DNA of 47,184 bases from an uncultured Corynebacterium sp. (GCF_902489365.1 NZ_CABTZR010000009.1:1-47184); one strand, 5' to 3'; counted from the first letter of the stretch, positions 22,493-30,980 are shown. Numbers and translations are program-made. The notes: generated by a model not told the origin, from the sequence alone.

Positions 22493-25084
22493 GTGGCTCT
22501 TTACCGGAAATATCGTCCAGCAACCTTCGCGGAAGTGGTAGGCCAAGAGCAGGTCACCACGCCTTTATCCGCTGCCCTCGACGCAGGGCGCATTAACCAT
22601 GCGTACCTCTTTTCCGGCCCGCGTGGCTGCGGAAAGACGTCGTCTGCGCGCATCATGGCTCGCTCACTGAACTGTGAGCAGGGGCCAACGTCAACGCCGT
22701 GCGGGCAGTGTGACTCTTGCGTCTCGCTGGCCCCGGGTGGGCCGGGCAACCTCGACGTCACGGAGCTCGACGCCGCCTCCCACAACGGTGTGGAGGATAT
22801 GCGCGAGTTGCGTGATCGCGCCTACTACGCGCCGGCGGAGTCGCGCTACCGTATCTTCATCATCGATGAGGCCCACATGATTTCCGCCTCAGGCGCGAAT
22901 GCTTTGCTCAAGGTTGTCGAGGAGCCACCGGAGCACGTGATCTTTATCTTCGCCACGACGGAGCCGGAAAAGATCATCGGCACCATCCGTTCGCGTACCC
23001 ACCACTACCCCTTCCGCCTGCTGACCCCGCCGGCGATGAAGGGGCTGCTGGAGCGCACCGTGGCGTCGGAGAACGTCCACGTGGATGACACCGTGTACCC
23101 CATGGTCATCCAGGCCGGCGGCGGTTCGCCGCGTGATACGTTGTCCATCCTGGACCAGCTGTTGGCGGGTGCCGGCCCCGATGGATTGACCTACGAGGTA
23201 GCCCGCCCGCTTCTGGGCGTTACGGACGTGGGGTTGTTGGATAATACGGTGGATGCCCTGGCTAGTCAGGACAAGGCGGGGCTTTTCCGGCTTGTCGACG
23301 ATGTCATTGAAGCCGGCCACGAACCTCGCCGCTTTGCCATCGACCTGTTGGATCGCTTGCGGGATCTGATGATCCTGCAAGCCGTGCCTTCCGCATTGGA
23401 GGAAGGTCTGGTCTCGGCGCCGACTGATCGCGGGGAGGTCCTTACCGCCCAGGCGCAGCGTTTCTCCGGTTCGCAGCTGGCTTACTTGGCGGAAACCGTC
23501 AACGAGCGCGTGTCCTCCCTGCGGGGTGCGACGTCCCCGCGCCTACTTCTAGAAATCCTCTGTGCCCACCTGATCGTTGGCTCCGCCCCCGCGTCGGCAG
23601 CTGCCGGTCAGGTACCCAGTGCCTTGCCGCAAAGTGCGGGGGCACAGCCTTCCGCACCCGCGGGGCAGAGCTCCGCGCCTGCGCAGCGCCAGCAATCTGC
23701 GGTCGCCAGCGCTCAGGATCCGGCGGCCGCCGCCGCGGCCATCATCGCGCAGCGTCGCAGCCGTCAGGCAGCACAGCAAGAAGCTCAGCAACAGCAATCA
23801 CAGCAGTCCGAAAGGACTCAAGAAGCAGCCCCGCAGGCGCAGCAGACCCCAGCCCCCGAGGCCACGCAGCCCCAGGCGCCGGAGCGCCCTGCACAGTCGG
23901 AAGCGCAGCCTGAGCCGAAGCCAGAGCAGCCTGAGCGCCAGCAACAGGAACAACCACAGCAAGCGGAACAGCCGGAACAACAAGAACGGCAAGAACAGGC
24001 TCAAGGACAGCCACAAGAACAGCATCCTGAGCCCGAGCAGCCTCAGGAGCCAGCCGTGGAGATTCGCGGGCGTTGGGCTGACCTGCGGGCGACGATTGGG
24101 CGCCGCAATAAAGTCGCTGAAATCATGCTCGCCGAAGCCCGTGTCCTCGGCGTGCGTGATGACACCCTTGTCCTTGGACACACCACCGGCGCGCTGGCAG
24201 AACGTATCAATTCGCCGGGCACCAATGAAGTCATCGTGACCGTCCTCAAGGAGGAGCTCAACCGTAACCTGAAGGTCACTTGTGTCATTGGTACCGACCC
24301 GAAGGCGCACGGTTTCACGGTGGCTGAGCCAGTTCAGCGCACCCAGTGGAACCCCAACCAACCACAACGTGAGGCCGCCGAACCCGACGAGGAGGCAGAG
24401 AGTCCGGAGACTCCGTACAACGCTACTGATTCGCACTCTTCCGAAACTGCGCCAGCTTCCGCGGCCGCAACAGGATCTGAAGAATCAGAGAAGCCCAGCG
24501 AGTCCGAGGCGAAGGAACCCAGCAACGCTAGCGATGACCCGTGGGGCACGCCGCGCCGGATCGGGCAGCAAGGTCCGTCGTCTAAAACGACGACGGAGCA
24601 GCCGCGTGAGGCCGATGAGTCGCAGCCGCCGGCAGAACCGCAGCGACCGGACGTCGCCCCACGCGGGGCGACGGTGCCCCCAAAGAGGGAGGCCCGTGGT
24701 AGCCAATGGCGATCACGCATCGCGCAAGCGAGCCAAGTAGCGGCCCAGCGCGATGAGGAATTTGCCAGGGTTCCCAAGTTTGGCAACGGCGTTCCGCTGC
24801 CACCCGAGCCAGGCCCGGAGGACGGCGAATTCGAAGCCCCACCGGAGGAGTACGGTCCGCCGGCAGGGGCGAGTGGGTCGTCGGAAAGCGCAGGCCAAGC
24901 GCCTGCCGCGCCGCAACAGCCTGCGCCTCAGCAAGCTCCCGCTCCGCAGCCGGAATATACCCGCGCGGATGAGGAGCGCGAGATGATGGAGGCCGCGCAG
25001 AATGCCGGCGAGATGGACCACCGCAATGCCACGGAAGTCGCGATGGAGCTCCTCGCACAGGAGTTGGGAGCGCGGCGGCTCTAG
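22493..25084 (+). CDS. dnaX: DNA polymerase III subunits gamma and tau
   Basis: 863 residues. Clamp-loader AAA+ ATPase that opens the beta clamp and ties the replisome together. It starts MALYRKYRPATFAEVVGQE, with Walker A G42-P-R-G-C-G-K-T49. The zinc site uses C61, C70, C73 and C76, Walker B/DEAH-type IIDEAHM lies near 121-127, and sensor residues follow in FATTEPEKI. After the ATPase and lid domains (to about 365) comes a very long Gln/Glu/Pro/Ala-rich linker (about 370-520). A conserved tau-like module (about 523-615, RWADLRATIG) and a second disordered, acidic tail follow. Start GTG 22493 is supported by the -10 box 8 nt upstream. I saw no A-rich slippery site that would make a gamma form. 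Confidence 0.95.
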   Translation: MALYRKYRPATFAEVVGQEQVTTPLSAALDAGRINHAYLFSGPRGCGKTSSARIMARSLNCEQGPTSTPCGQCDSCVSLAPGGPGNLDVTELDAASHNGVEDMRELRDRAYYAPAESRYRIFIIDEAHMISASGANALLKVVEEPPEHVIFIFATTEPEKIIGTIRSRTHHYPFRLLTPPAMKGLLERTVASENVHVDDTVYPMVIQAGGGSPRDTLSILDQLLAGAGPDGLTYEVARPLLGVTDVGLLDNTVDALASQDKAGLFRLVDDVIEAGHEPRRFAIDLLDRLRDLMILQAVPSALEEGLVSAPTDRGEVLTAQAQRFSGSQLAYLAETVNERVSSLRGATSPRLLLEILCAHLIVGSAPASAAAGQVPSALPQSAGAQPSAPAGQSSAPAQRQQSAVASAQDPAAAAAAIIAQRRSRQAAQQEAQQQQSQQSERTQEAAPQAQQTPAPEATQPQAPERPAQSEAQPEPKPEQPERQQQEQPQQAEQPEQQERQEQAQGQPQEQHPEPEQPQEPAVEIRGRWADLRATIGRRNKVAEIMLAEARVLGVRDDTLVLGHTTGALAERINSPGTNEVIVTVLKEELNRNLKVTCVIGTDPKAHGFTVAEPVQRTQWNPNQPQREAAEPDEEAESPETPYNATDSHSSETAPASAAATGSEESEKPSESEAKEPSNASDDPWGTPRRIGQQGPSSKTTTEQPREADESQPPAEPQRPDVAPRGATVPPKREARGSQWRSRIAQASQVAAQRDEEFARVPKFGNGVPLPPEPGPEDGEFEAPPEEYGPPAGASGSSESAGQAPAAPQQPAPQQAPAPQPEYTRADEEREMMEAAQNAGEMDHRNATEVAMELLAQELGARRL

Positions 25085-25095
25085 CGTGGCATCTG

Positions 25096-25101
25096 TACAC
25101 T
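25096..25101 (+). promoter_or_regulatory. -10 box upstream of ybaB
   Basis: TACACT between dnaX and the ybaB homolog. A start about 7 nt downstream would give a leader of roughly 33 nt that contains the Shine-Dalgarno GAAAGGA (25127-25133). Confidence 0.4.
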
Positions 25102-25141
25102 TGGCCCGTAGTGAAAATAACCGTGTGAAAGGATTATTAGC

Positions 25142-25522
25142 ATGACTGAGAACGACCCGATGCAGCAGGCAAATGACATGAACGAGATCCTGGCGCAGGC
25201 CGCCCGCGTCCAGGCTGAGCTGGAGAAGGCTCAAAAGGAAATCCTGGCCGCCACCGTTGAGGGCAGCGCTGGCAATGGCCTGGTGAAGGTCACCATGACC
25301 GGCGGCGCTGAGCTGGAGAGCGTCACCATCGACAAGTCTGTTGTGGACCCGGAGGATATCGATACTCTCCAGGACCTCATCGTTGGCGCCTTCAAGGAGG
25401 CCCACGCTGCTGCGGGCCGCCTGGCCCAGGAGAAGATCGGCCCGCTGTCCCAGGGCATGGGCCAGTCCCAGCAGAACTACGATGGTCCGTCCTTCCAGGA
25501 TGTCTTCGGCGGTAACCAGTAA
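25142..25522 (+). CDS. YbaB/EbfC family nucleoid-associated protein
   Basis: 126 residues. YbaB/EbfC proteins are small dimeric DNA-binding proteins usually encoded between dnaX and recR, as here. A coiled N-terminal helix (MNEILAQAARVQAELEKAQKEI) is followed by the family beta-sheet (NGLVKVTMTGGAELESVTI) and the C-terminal helix (DLIVGAFKEAHAAA), with a short Gly/Gln tail. Shine-Dalgarno GAAAGGA is 8 nt from ATG. Its own promoter is likely upstream and a strong terminator follows, so it may be expressed apart from recR. Confidence 0.92.
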   Translation: MTENDPMQQANDMNEILAQAARVQAELEKAQKEILAATVEGSAGNGLVKVTMTGGAELESVTIDKSVVDPEDIDTLQDLIVGAFKEAHAAAGRLAQEKIGPLSQGMGQSQQNYDGPSFQDVFGGNQ

Positions 25523-25538
25523 ACCGCGCGTTAGACTT

Positions 25539-25582
25539 AAAGGCCGTCGTTGCTCTCTTCGTGGAGGGCGGCGCGGCCTTTT
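25539..25582 (+). terminator. Terminator after ybaB
   Basis: AAAGGCCG (25539-25546) pairs with CGGCCTTT (25574-25581). The inner part also pairs (GCTCTC with GAGGGC around TTCGTG), and TTTTG follows. It separates ybaB from recR. Confidence 0.75.
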
Positions 25583-25636
25583 GTTGTGTCTCCAGCCGCT
25601 AGGGCTGAGGGGATTGTTGAGTGAGGGGAGCATTGC

Positions 25637-26293
25637 GTGTTTGAAGGACCTCTGCAGGATCTCATCGATGAGTTCTCGCGCCTGCCGGGTATTGGCCCGA
25701 AGTCAGCGCAACGCATCGCCTTCCATGTGCTGCATCAAGACCCAGAGGAGATTGACCGCCTCCAGAAGGCGCTGGGAGCAGTGCGTGATGGGGTGACCTT
25801 CTGCCGCATCTGCTGCAATATTTCCCGCGAGGAAGTCTGCCGCATTTGCATCAATTCGCAGCGCGATGCTTCCACCATCTGCGTGGTGGAAGAGCCCAAG
25901 GACATCCAGGTTATCGAGCGCACCGGCGAATACGATGGCCGCTACCATGTGCTGGGTGGCGCGCTCGACCCGCTGGCGAACGTGGGCCCGAAGGACCTCA
26001 ACATCTCGCAACTACTCCAGCGTCTCGGCGGCGTACTACCGGACCGAGAGCTGGCGGATTCCACCCCGGAGAAGCCGCTTTACGACGACTCCCCGGACAT
26101 CACCGAAGTCATCCTCGCCACCGATCCCAACACCGAAGGCGAGGCCACCGCGGCCTACCTCGTGCGCCTGCTACGAGACTTCCCGGGACTGAAGATCACG
26201 CGCCTAGCTTCCGGCATGCCGCTGGGAGGCGACCTCGAGTTTGTCGATGAGCTGACGCTTTCGCGTGCGTTGAGCGGCCGCCTAACGGTTTAA
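25637..26293 (+). CDS. recR: Recombination mediator RecR
   Basis: 218 residues, normal for RecR. With RecO and RecF it loads RecA on gapped single-stranded DNA. The helix-hairpin-helix LPGIGPKSAQRIAFH (16-30), C4 zinc finger C56-x2-C59 / C68-x2-C71, Toprim domain from about 78 (ICVVEEPKDI, ATDPNTEGEATAAYL) and C-terminal Walker B-like end are all present. GTG start at 25637 with GGGGAG (25624-25629) 7 nt upstream. The stop lies within a 12-bp palindrome, CGGTTTAAACCG (26286-26297), which has no T-run. Confidence 0.96.
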   Translation: MFEGPLQDLIDEFSRLPGIGPKSAQRIAFHVLHQDPEEIDRLQKALGAVRDGVTFCRICCNISREEVCRICINSQRDASTICVVEEPKDIQVIERTGEYDGRYHVLGGALDPLANVGPKDLNISQLLQRLGGVLPDRELADSTPEKPLYDDSPDITEVILATDPNTEGEATAAYLVRLLRDFPGLKITRLASGMPLGGDLEFVDELTLSRALSGRLTV

Positions 26294-26317
26294 ACCGGCG
26301 CTTCAGAAAATAGAGAA

Positions 26318-27190
26318 TTAACCGTTGAACTTTTTCTCCAGAGCTTCCATATCGGTAGGACTCATGGGGATTTCGGTTGTGGAAAAACAACTGCGGTAGC
26401 TGCCAAGATGATTCGCATAAACGTCCCGACCAGTGCCCGCAGCACGAATCTTGCTGTGGGGACTACTCGCATGGGCTAGTCTGTTTCCGAAATACTTGAT
26501 TGCCCAGTCGAAATCCTTGAAATCTGGGTCATATTTGTAGGCTGAAATTCTTCCAAGTAGGGCACAGAACCAATCTGCGCACTGAACTGTTTGGTAAAGA
26601 TGGCTTTCTACTTCGAGCGGTGGTTCAAGGAGTTTGTCTGCATCTTGGTGGGAGAACATAAACGCGGCGCTTGATGCGAAGATATCCATACGTTCTTTGG
26701 GCCCCTGCTTGTCGAGCACCATGAGATGCCGTTGGTTTTCAGCTAGCGACCAATTGACACGCCGAATAAGTTGTTTCATGGCGTGGTCATAACGTGATCG
26801 TTCGTCTTCGCCAGTATCTTCGTTGGTGCCCCGTGGCTTTTCTTGGCCGTAGAAAATGATTTGTGCGTTGAGTTTCTCAAGTGTGTTGAGTACGCGGTTT
26901 ATCATGCTTCGGACTTCACGGTATTTCTTTACGTTCTGTGTCGTCAGAAGCGCGGCCCCTTTCTTTTCCCAGCGTTCTACAGGGCGACCTTTCGCGATGA
27001 CCTTAGCGTCAATTTCGGCTTTGAGTCCGCGTTCTTTAATTCTGCGAAATGCTCCTGAGAGCTGCCGAATATTGTCGGCTGGGATAATGAACCCACCAAT
27101 TCCAAAAACGGGGTGAGTTTTATAATTCGGATCGGTGCGGGAGACGTAGGCCCCGTTATGTCCAAATTCGTCAAAATATCCGATGTACAT
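26318..27190 (-). CDS. DUF3800-domain protein
   Basis: 290 residues. It begins MYIGYFDEFGHNG, the acidic strand (usual form DESG) that opens DUF3800 proteins. Later LMVLDKQG and the C-terminal VQCADWFCALLGRI fit the RNase H-like fold suggested for this family, which is common in phage-defence and accessory regions. The catalytic role is unproven. The start ATG at 27190 follows a purine-rich AGGGGGGAAG. Third positions are much AT-richer than in recR and gatD, and the gene breaks an otherwise conserved recR-gatD neighbourhood, so horizontal acquisition is likely. It carries its own promoter and a structured 5' leader. Confidence 0.8.
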   Translation of the reverse strand: MYIGYFDEFGHNGAYVSRTDPNYKTHPVFGIGGFIIPADNIRQLSGAFRRIKERGLKAEIDAKVIAKGRPVERWEKKGAALLTTQNVKKYREVRSMINRVLNTLEKLNAQIIFYGQEKPRGTNEDTGEDERSRYDHAMKQLIRRVNWSLAENQRHLMVLDKQGPKERMDIFASSAAFMFSHQDADKLLEPPLEVESHLYQTVQCADWFCALLGRISAYKYDPDFKDFDWAIKYFGNRLAHASSPHSKIRAAGTGRDVYANHLGSYRSCFSTTEIPMSPTDMEALEKKFNG

Positions 27191-27210
27191 CTTCCCCCCT
27201 GGATACGCGA

Positions 27211-27257
27211 AAGCTCGTGTTGTTCACACGAGCTTCGGAAGCGGAGCACCTTGGTGC
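27211..27257 (-). promoter_or_regulatory. Two hairpins in the leader of the DUF3800 gene
   Basis: A perfect 10-bp stem (27211-27220 with 27226-27235, loop TGTTC) and a smaller GCACC-TT-GGTGC stem (27246-27257). Both lie between the predicted transcription start (about 27262) and the ATG at 27190. No T-run follows either, so a regulatory leader or protein-binding site is more likely than a terminator. Confidence 0.5.
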
Positions 27258-27268
27258 GTCCGTTGCTT

Positions 27269-27298
27269 ACTGTACCGTGTACCGAAGATTCTGGTCAA
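27269..27298 (-). promoter_or_regulatory. Promoter of the DUF3800 gene
   Basis: Minus strand: -35 TTGACC (27298-27293), 18-nt spacer, -10 TACAGT (27274-27269). This is one of the best sigma-A-like promoters in the window and implies a leader of about 72 nt. Confidence 0.6.
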
Positions 27299-27327
27299 TA
27301 GGTTCAGTTAGTTACTTCTGTTGATAT

Positions 27328-28107
27328 CTAGCGCTGCGAGCGCGGCGGCTCCGAGGCGTTAAAGCGCTCGGTGCGCAGCTGATCAATGGCGGGGATGTTC
27401 AAGGGCTCAAGTTCGCTGAGCGCGACTCCCATGGCCTTGGCCAGCAGCAGGTCCGCCAGCTGCGGGTTGCGTGCCAGGACCGGACCGTGCATGTAGGTGG
27501 CGATAACGCTGCCCTGCACCGCGCCCTCGGCGCCGCGCTGGACGGCCCTGTCGGAGAGGTCCAGGATGGCGGCGGTATCCGCATTGCCGGTTCCGCGCGT
27601 GAGCGTTCCCAGTGGTTGGGCGGCAGGCCCCAGGATGGTGGCGCCCATGTGGTTCTCAAAACCGGTGAGTGGTTCGGTGAGCTCAGCGGTGATGCCGGCC
27701 TTGGTTGGTTCGGTGGCTACCTCGCCGATGGCACGCTCGGCCATGGAGGCAGTGGTGGCGTCGATAAGCCCCACGCCATCCACCACGCGACCGGACGCAC
27801 GGAAGGACTCGCCGAGCACCTGCAGGCCTGCGCAAATCGCCAGAATTGGGCGCTTCGCGGCCGCCGCACGGGTGAGGCCACCGTCAGCGATGAGGTGCTC
27901 CGCGGCGAGGATCTGCGCGGTGTCCTCGCCGCCGCCCAGGGTGTAGACGTCGAGGGACTCCGGCACTGGCTCACCCAGCTTGATGGGCACGATCTCAGCC
28001 TCGTGGCCGCGCATGCGGGCGCGCTGGCGCAGCACGAGGGCGTTGCCGTCATCGCCGTAGGTGCCCAGGATGTCGGGGAGGATGAGGCCAATCTGCAGGC
28101 TAGTCAT
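27328..28107 (-). CDS. gatD: Lipid II isoglutaminyl synthase, glutaminase subunit GatD
   Basis: 259 residues. Class I glutamine amidotransferase-like protein (cobyric acid synthase family) that releases ammonia for MurT, which amidates the D-glutamate of lipid II. It shows LPDILGTYGDDGNALVL at the start, YTLGGGEDTAQ, nucleophile C92 in ILAICAGLQ, and H207 in TYMHGPVLARNP. The ATG lies inside the end of murT (8-base overlap), the usual murT-gatD arrangement. The gene follows murT on the minus strand, and I see no terminator after it before the DUF3800 promoter region. Confidence 0.93.
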   Translation of the reverse strand: MTSLQIGLILPDILGTYGDDGNALVLRQRARMRGHEAEIVPIKLGEPVPESLDVYTLGGGEDTAQILAAEHLIADGGLTRAAAAKRPILAICAGLQVLGESFRASGRVVDGVGLIDATTASMAERAIGEVATEPTKAGITAELTEPLTGFENHMGATILGPAAQPLGTLTRGTGNADTAAILDLSDRAVQRGAEGAVQGSVIATYMHGPVLARNPQLADLLLAKAMGVALSELEPLNIPAIDQLRTERFNASEPPRSQR

Positions 28108-29389
28108 TCGAGTGCTCCTTTGCTGCTGCGGCGGTGAGGGCCTTCTTCAGATCACGGAAGGCGGTGTAGTTGGCCAAGACCTCGATGCGGCCTTCCGGGC
28201 AGGATTGAATAGCGGTGAGGGGATCCGGAATGAGCTCGTGCGAGATATCTGCGTAGACCAAACGCACGGCCAGATCCGTGCCGCGCTCGCCGGCTGCCTT
28301 GACGGGGATGTCTTCGAAATCTTCGAAGCGCACGTCCCAGAGCCAGGACATATCAATACCGTCGGCCACGTGGCCGTTAGTGGCGATGACCAGGCCATCA
28401 GCGTCGCGGTCCACCATGGACAGCGCCTCCTGCCAGCCGGCGGGGTTCTTCGCCAGGAGCAGGCGGATGGTGCGGTTTCCTAGCGTGACGGTGGAATAGC
28501 GCCCGGCCACATCATCGACGCCTTCCGCAGCAGCGATAGCCTTGTGGCGGTCCACACCGAAGGCCTCCACGGCAGCAGCGACGGCTTGGGCGGCATTGCC
28601 GCGATTGGCTTGCCCCGGCAGCGAAAGCTGGAGCTTATCGACGCCCTCTGGGCTCACCAGCCCGTCCTCCGTCACTGCCCAGGTGGGTGTGGGGCGGCGG
28701 AACTCACGGCCGTCGGCAAGCGGCTTCACCGCGTGCCAATCTTCGCCCTCGCGCACGATGTGCCCACCGGTGCGCGGGCAAGTGACGGATTCACCCATCC
28801 AGCCGGCACCCGCGGAAACCCAGATGACGTTCTTCGCGTCATAGGCTACGGAGGTCATGAGCACGTCATCGCAGTTGGCGATGATGAGCATGTCCGGGTG
28901 TGCCTCGACTGCGCCGCGCAGGGCCCGCTCGATCTTGTTAATTTCGCCCACGCGGTCCAGCTGATCGCGGGAAAGGTTCAGCAGCACCAGCGCGGTGGGG
29001 TTGAGATTATCCGCGACGTGGGGAACGTGGAGCTCGTCGACCTCAAGTACTAGATGGCTCGCATCTTTGCCGGCCAAGAGCGCGGAGATGATTCCCGCAT
29101 CCATGTTGTCGCCGCCATCGTTGGTGGCCACGGTGTGTTCGGCGCGCACTGCGGCGGCCAGCATGCGCGTGGTCGTGGACTTGCCGTTGGTTCCGGTGAC
29201 CAGGATGGCTGGGCGCTGCTTGGCTAGGTTCTGCATGATGGTGGGGTCGATGGCGTTGGCGATGAGCCCGCCAATCATGCCGCCGGCGCCGCGGCCCGTG
29301 GCGCGCGAGGCAGTGGTAGCCAGCGTCGCAGCGGTGGTGGCAACCGCAGTGCGCGCGGAGGAGAACGCGCTTCGGAAGTTAAAATTCAT
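28100..29389 (-). CDS. murT: Lipid II isoglutaminyl synthase, ligase subunit MurT
   Basis: 429 residues. Mur-ligase family protein: ATP-binding T65-G-T-N-G-K-S-T72, the EVDEL block, the NLSRDQLDR motif, and a C-terminal DUF1727-type domain. The latter includes D352 in WLWDVRFEDF, the position reported to complete the GatD catalytic triad. Most MurT proteins carry a four-cysteine zinc ribbon in the middle. Here the segment (about 200-235) keeps only C204 in CPRTGG and the other ligands are gone. The start ATG has a TACCCT -10-like box 7 nt upstream. The first 35 residues are Ala/Thr-rich. Confidence 0.93.
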   Translation of the reverse strand: MNFNFRSAFSSARTAVATTAATLATTASRATGRGAGGMIGGLIANAIDPTIMQNLAKQRPAILVTGTNGKSTTTRMLAAAVRAEHTVATNDGGDNMDAGIISALLAGKDASHLVLEVDELHVPHVADNLNPTALVLLNLSRDQLDRVGEINKIERALRGAVEAHPDMLIIANCDDVLMTSVAYDAKNVIWVSAGAGWMGESVTCPRTGGHIVREGEDWHAVKPLADGREFRRPTPTWAVTEDGLVSPEGVDKLQLSLPGQANRGNAAQAVAAAVEAFGVDRHKAIAAAEGVDDVAGRYSTVTLGNRTIRLLLAKNPAGWQEALSMVDRDADGLVIATNGHVADGIDMSWLWDVRFEDFEDIPVKAAGERGTDLAVRLVYADISHELIPDPLTAIQSCPEGRIEVLANYTAFRDLKKALTAAAAKEHSND

Positions 29390-29396
29390 GTTCCCC

Positions 29397-29402
29397 AGGG
29401 TA
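29397..29402 (-). promoter_or_regulatory. -10-like box of murT
   Basis: TACCCT on the minus strand, 7 nt before the ATG of murT. This is a weak hexamer but in the same position as the other leaderless promoters. The spacer GGGGAAC could alternatively act as a close Shine-Dalgarno. Confidence 0.35.
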
Positions 29403-29413
29403 GTCGGGGGACG

Positions 29414-30967
29414 CTAGCTATCGGTGTTGCGGGAGCGGTTGTGTCCCGAGTTTTGTTGGCCCTGTTGGTTGCCATTACCGCGGCGGCCGCGTCCACCGCG
29501 TCGGCGACGCCGACGCCCGTGGTTTCCGCCTTTGTTTCGGTTGTTGTTGCCAGAGCCCTGCGAACCTTGGTTGGTAGGCGAGCCCGAGTGAGCAGGTTTG
29601 TCGCCTGCGGAACCCTCGGTTGAAGGGTTCTGGTTCTTCTTATCGTTGTGCCCTTGTTTAGCGGGCTGATGATTACCGGAAGATTTACGGCGGGAGCGAC
29701 GGCGATTCTTGTTCGTGGAGCGGTTGCGGTTGGACTGCCCACCGGAGCGTCCCTCGCCCTGGCGCTTCCCTGAGTTGCCCGCCCCACCAGATGCGGACTG
29801 CTCTTCTGGCTCCGTGGGTTCCTCGATGCGCTCGAGGGCGGCGAGGAAAGCGGTGTCGGACATCAGGGGAATGTTCTTGCGGTGGGCATGCATGGGCTTG
29901 CCCACGAGGTCCGTGGTGATATTGCAGACCACCAGGGAAGTCTCCCGGGTGAGTTTTTCCGAGTAGTTGAGCTCTTCCCGGGCGAGTGCGGCAATGATGG
30001 TGTCGGGATCCTCGGTGATCTCCGGGGCCACGACGATCTCCATGCCGCGGATGAGCTCCTTGCCGGGCACATACGGACCGGGGTTGTGGTGCTGGCGAGG
30101 AGCCTCGGCGGCGTCGACGCGGACGTGGGAGCGCTGCAGCCCAAAACGATCCGCTCGCAGGTCATCCGGTGTGGCGCTGCTGAGTGGGCCGGCGCTTTGC
30201 GCGCGGTAGAGATCCACGAGCAGGCGGGTTGCTTCGCGGGAGGTATCTTTTTCTGTTCTCTGTGCACGTTCGACGCTGGCCGTGGGGTCGGACGCAGAAA
30301 GGCCGGTGTCACGCGCGACGGCCGCCAAGCGGATGTCGGTGCCCCACACGCTTTGGCGGCGGGCGGTGGCGAGAGTATCCATGATGGCGATTGGGGTGGG
30401 GACGTGTCCCACCTTGAAGCGGCGGCGTCGGCCCTTGCCCCGGTTGCGATTGCGCGCGCGGTTCTGGCGGGCAGCGGCGGTCATCGCACGGCGCGCTTCG
30501 GAGACGATGAATCCCCAGGTATAAGGGGTGTCGTGGACGATGAGGGTGCGGCCATCAATGAGCCGGTCCAGGGGCTTGAGCAGCATGGAGAAAGACTGCC
30601 CAGCCTGGATTTCTTCGACGCTTAACCCGTGGAGGTGCCGCGGTCCGGGGTCTGCGCCTGGGTTGATGACGGCGTGGAATTCCTGGCCGATCTCCCCAGC
30701 GGCGTTGAGGGTCAACGCATCCACGGTGAGCAGGCGGCCGGTCGAAGGGTGGATTCCGGTGGTTTGGATGGTCAGCGCCACGTAGGGAAAGGCGGCGAGA
30801 GCTTCCTCGCGGGCAGAGGCCCTGTGCTCCCTATCGGTCTGCTTTTTATCTGCCTGGTGGGGGCGCGGGCCCGGCTTAGGGGCGCCGGTGTGTGGTGACG
30901 CCGCGGCCGGCGTCTCTGCAGCGCTGGGCTGCGCTGCAGGCTCGGTGGGGCCGGGTGTCGTAGTCAT
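29414..30967 (-). CDS. DnaQ-like exonuclease-fold protein with BRCT domain, probably inactive
   Basis: 517 residues. After a disordered Pro/Ala N-tail (1-55) comes a DEDD exonuclease fold (about 60-280), recognisable from FHAVINPGADPGPRHLHGLS and LIVHDTPYTWGFIVSEARR. The ExoI motif that should read D-x-E is T66-I-Q68, and the ExoII aspartate is also replaced, so nuclease activity is doubtful. A BRCT-like domain follows (about 305-395, LIRGMEIVVAPEI, LVVCN). The last about 115 residues are Arg/Asn/Gly/Gln-rich with a run of arginines, typical of nucleic-acid-binding disordered tails. The position next to murT matches the C. glutamicum gene annotated as an epsilon-related exonuclease. It starts with a leaderless ATG. 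Confidence 0.85.
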   Translation of the reverse strand: MTTTPGPTEPAAQPSAAETPAAASPHTGAPKPGPRPHQADKKQTDREHRASAREEALAAFPYVALTIQTTGIHPSTGRLLTVDALTLNAAGEIGQEFHAVINPGADPGPRHLHGLSVEEIQAGQSFSMLLKPLDRLIDGRTLIVHDTPYTWGFIVSEARRAMTAAARQNRARNRNRGKGRRRRFKVGHVPTPIAIMDTLATARRQSVWGTDIRLAAVARDTGLSASDPTASVERAQRTEKDTSREATRLLVDLYRAQSAGPLSSATPDDLRADRFGLQRSHVRVDAAEAPRQHHNPGPYVPGKELIRGMEIVVAPEITEDPDTIIAALAREELNYSEKLTRETSLVVCNITTDLVGKPMHAHRKNIPLMSDTAFLAALERIEEPTEPEEQSASGGAGNSGKRQGEGRSGGQSNRNRSTNKNRRRSRRKSSGNHQPAKQGHNDKKNQNPSTEGSAGDKPAHSGSPTNQGSQGSGNNNRNKGGNHGRRRRRRGGRGRRGNGNQQGQQNSGHNRSRNTDS

Positions 30968-30974
30968 TGTTCAC

Positions 30975-30980
30975 AGTTTA
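30975..30980 (-). promoter_or_regulatory. -10 box TAAACT, leaderless start of the DnaQ-like gene
   Basis: TAAACT (part of TACTAAACT) on the minus strand, 7 nt before the ATG at 30967. The spacer GTGAACA has no Shine-Dalgarno. Confidence 0.55.

Noticed and set aside
26286..26297. 12-bp palindrome CGGTTTAAACCG at the recR stop as a terminator or insertion junction
   Set aside because: No loop or T-run for a terminator, and no second copy at the other side of the DUF3800 gene.
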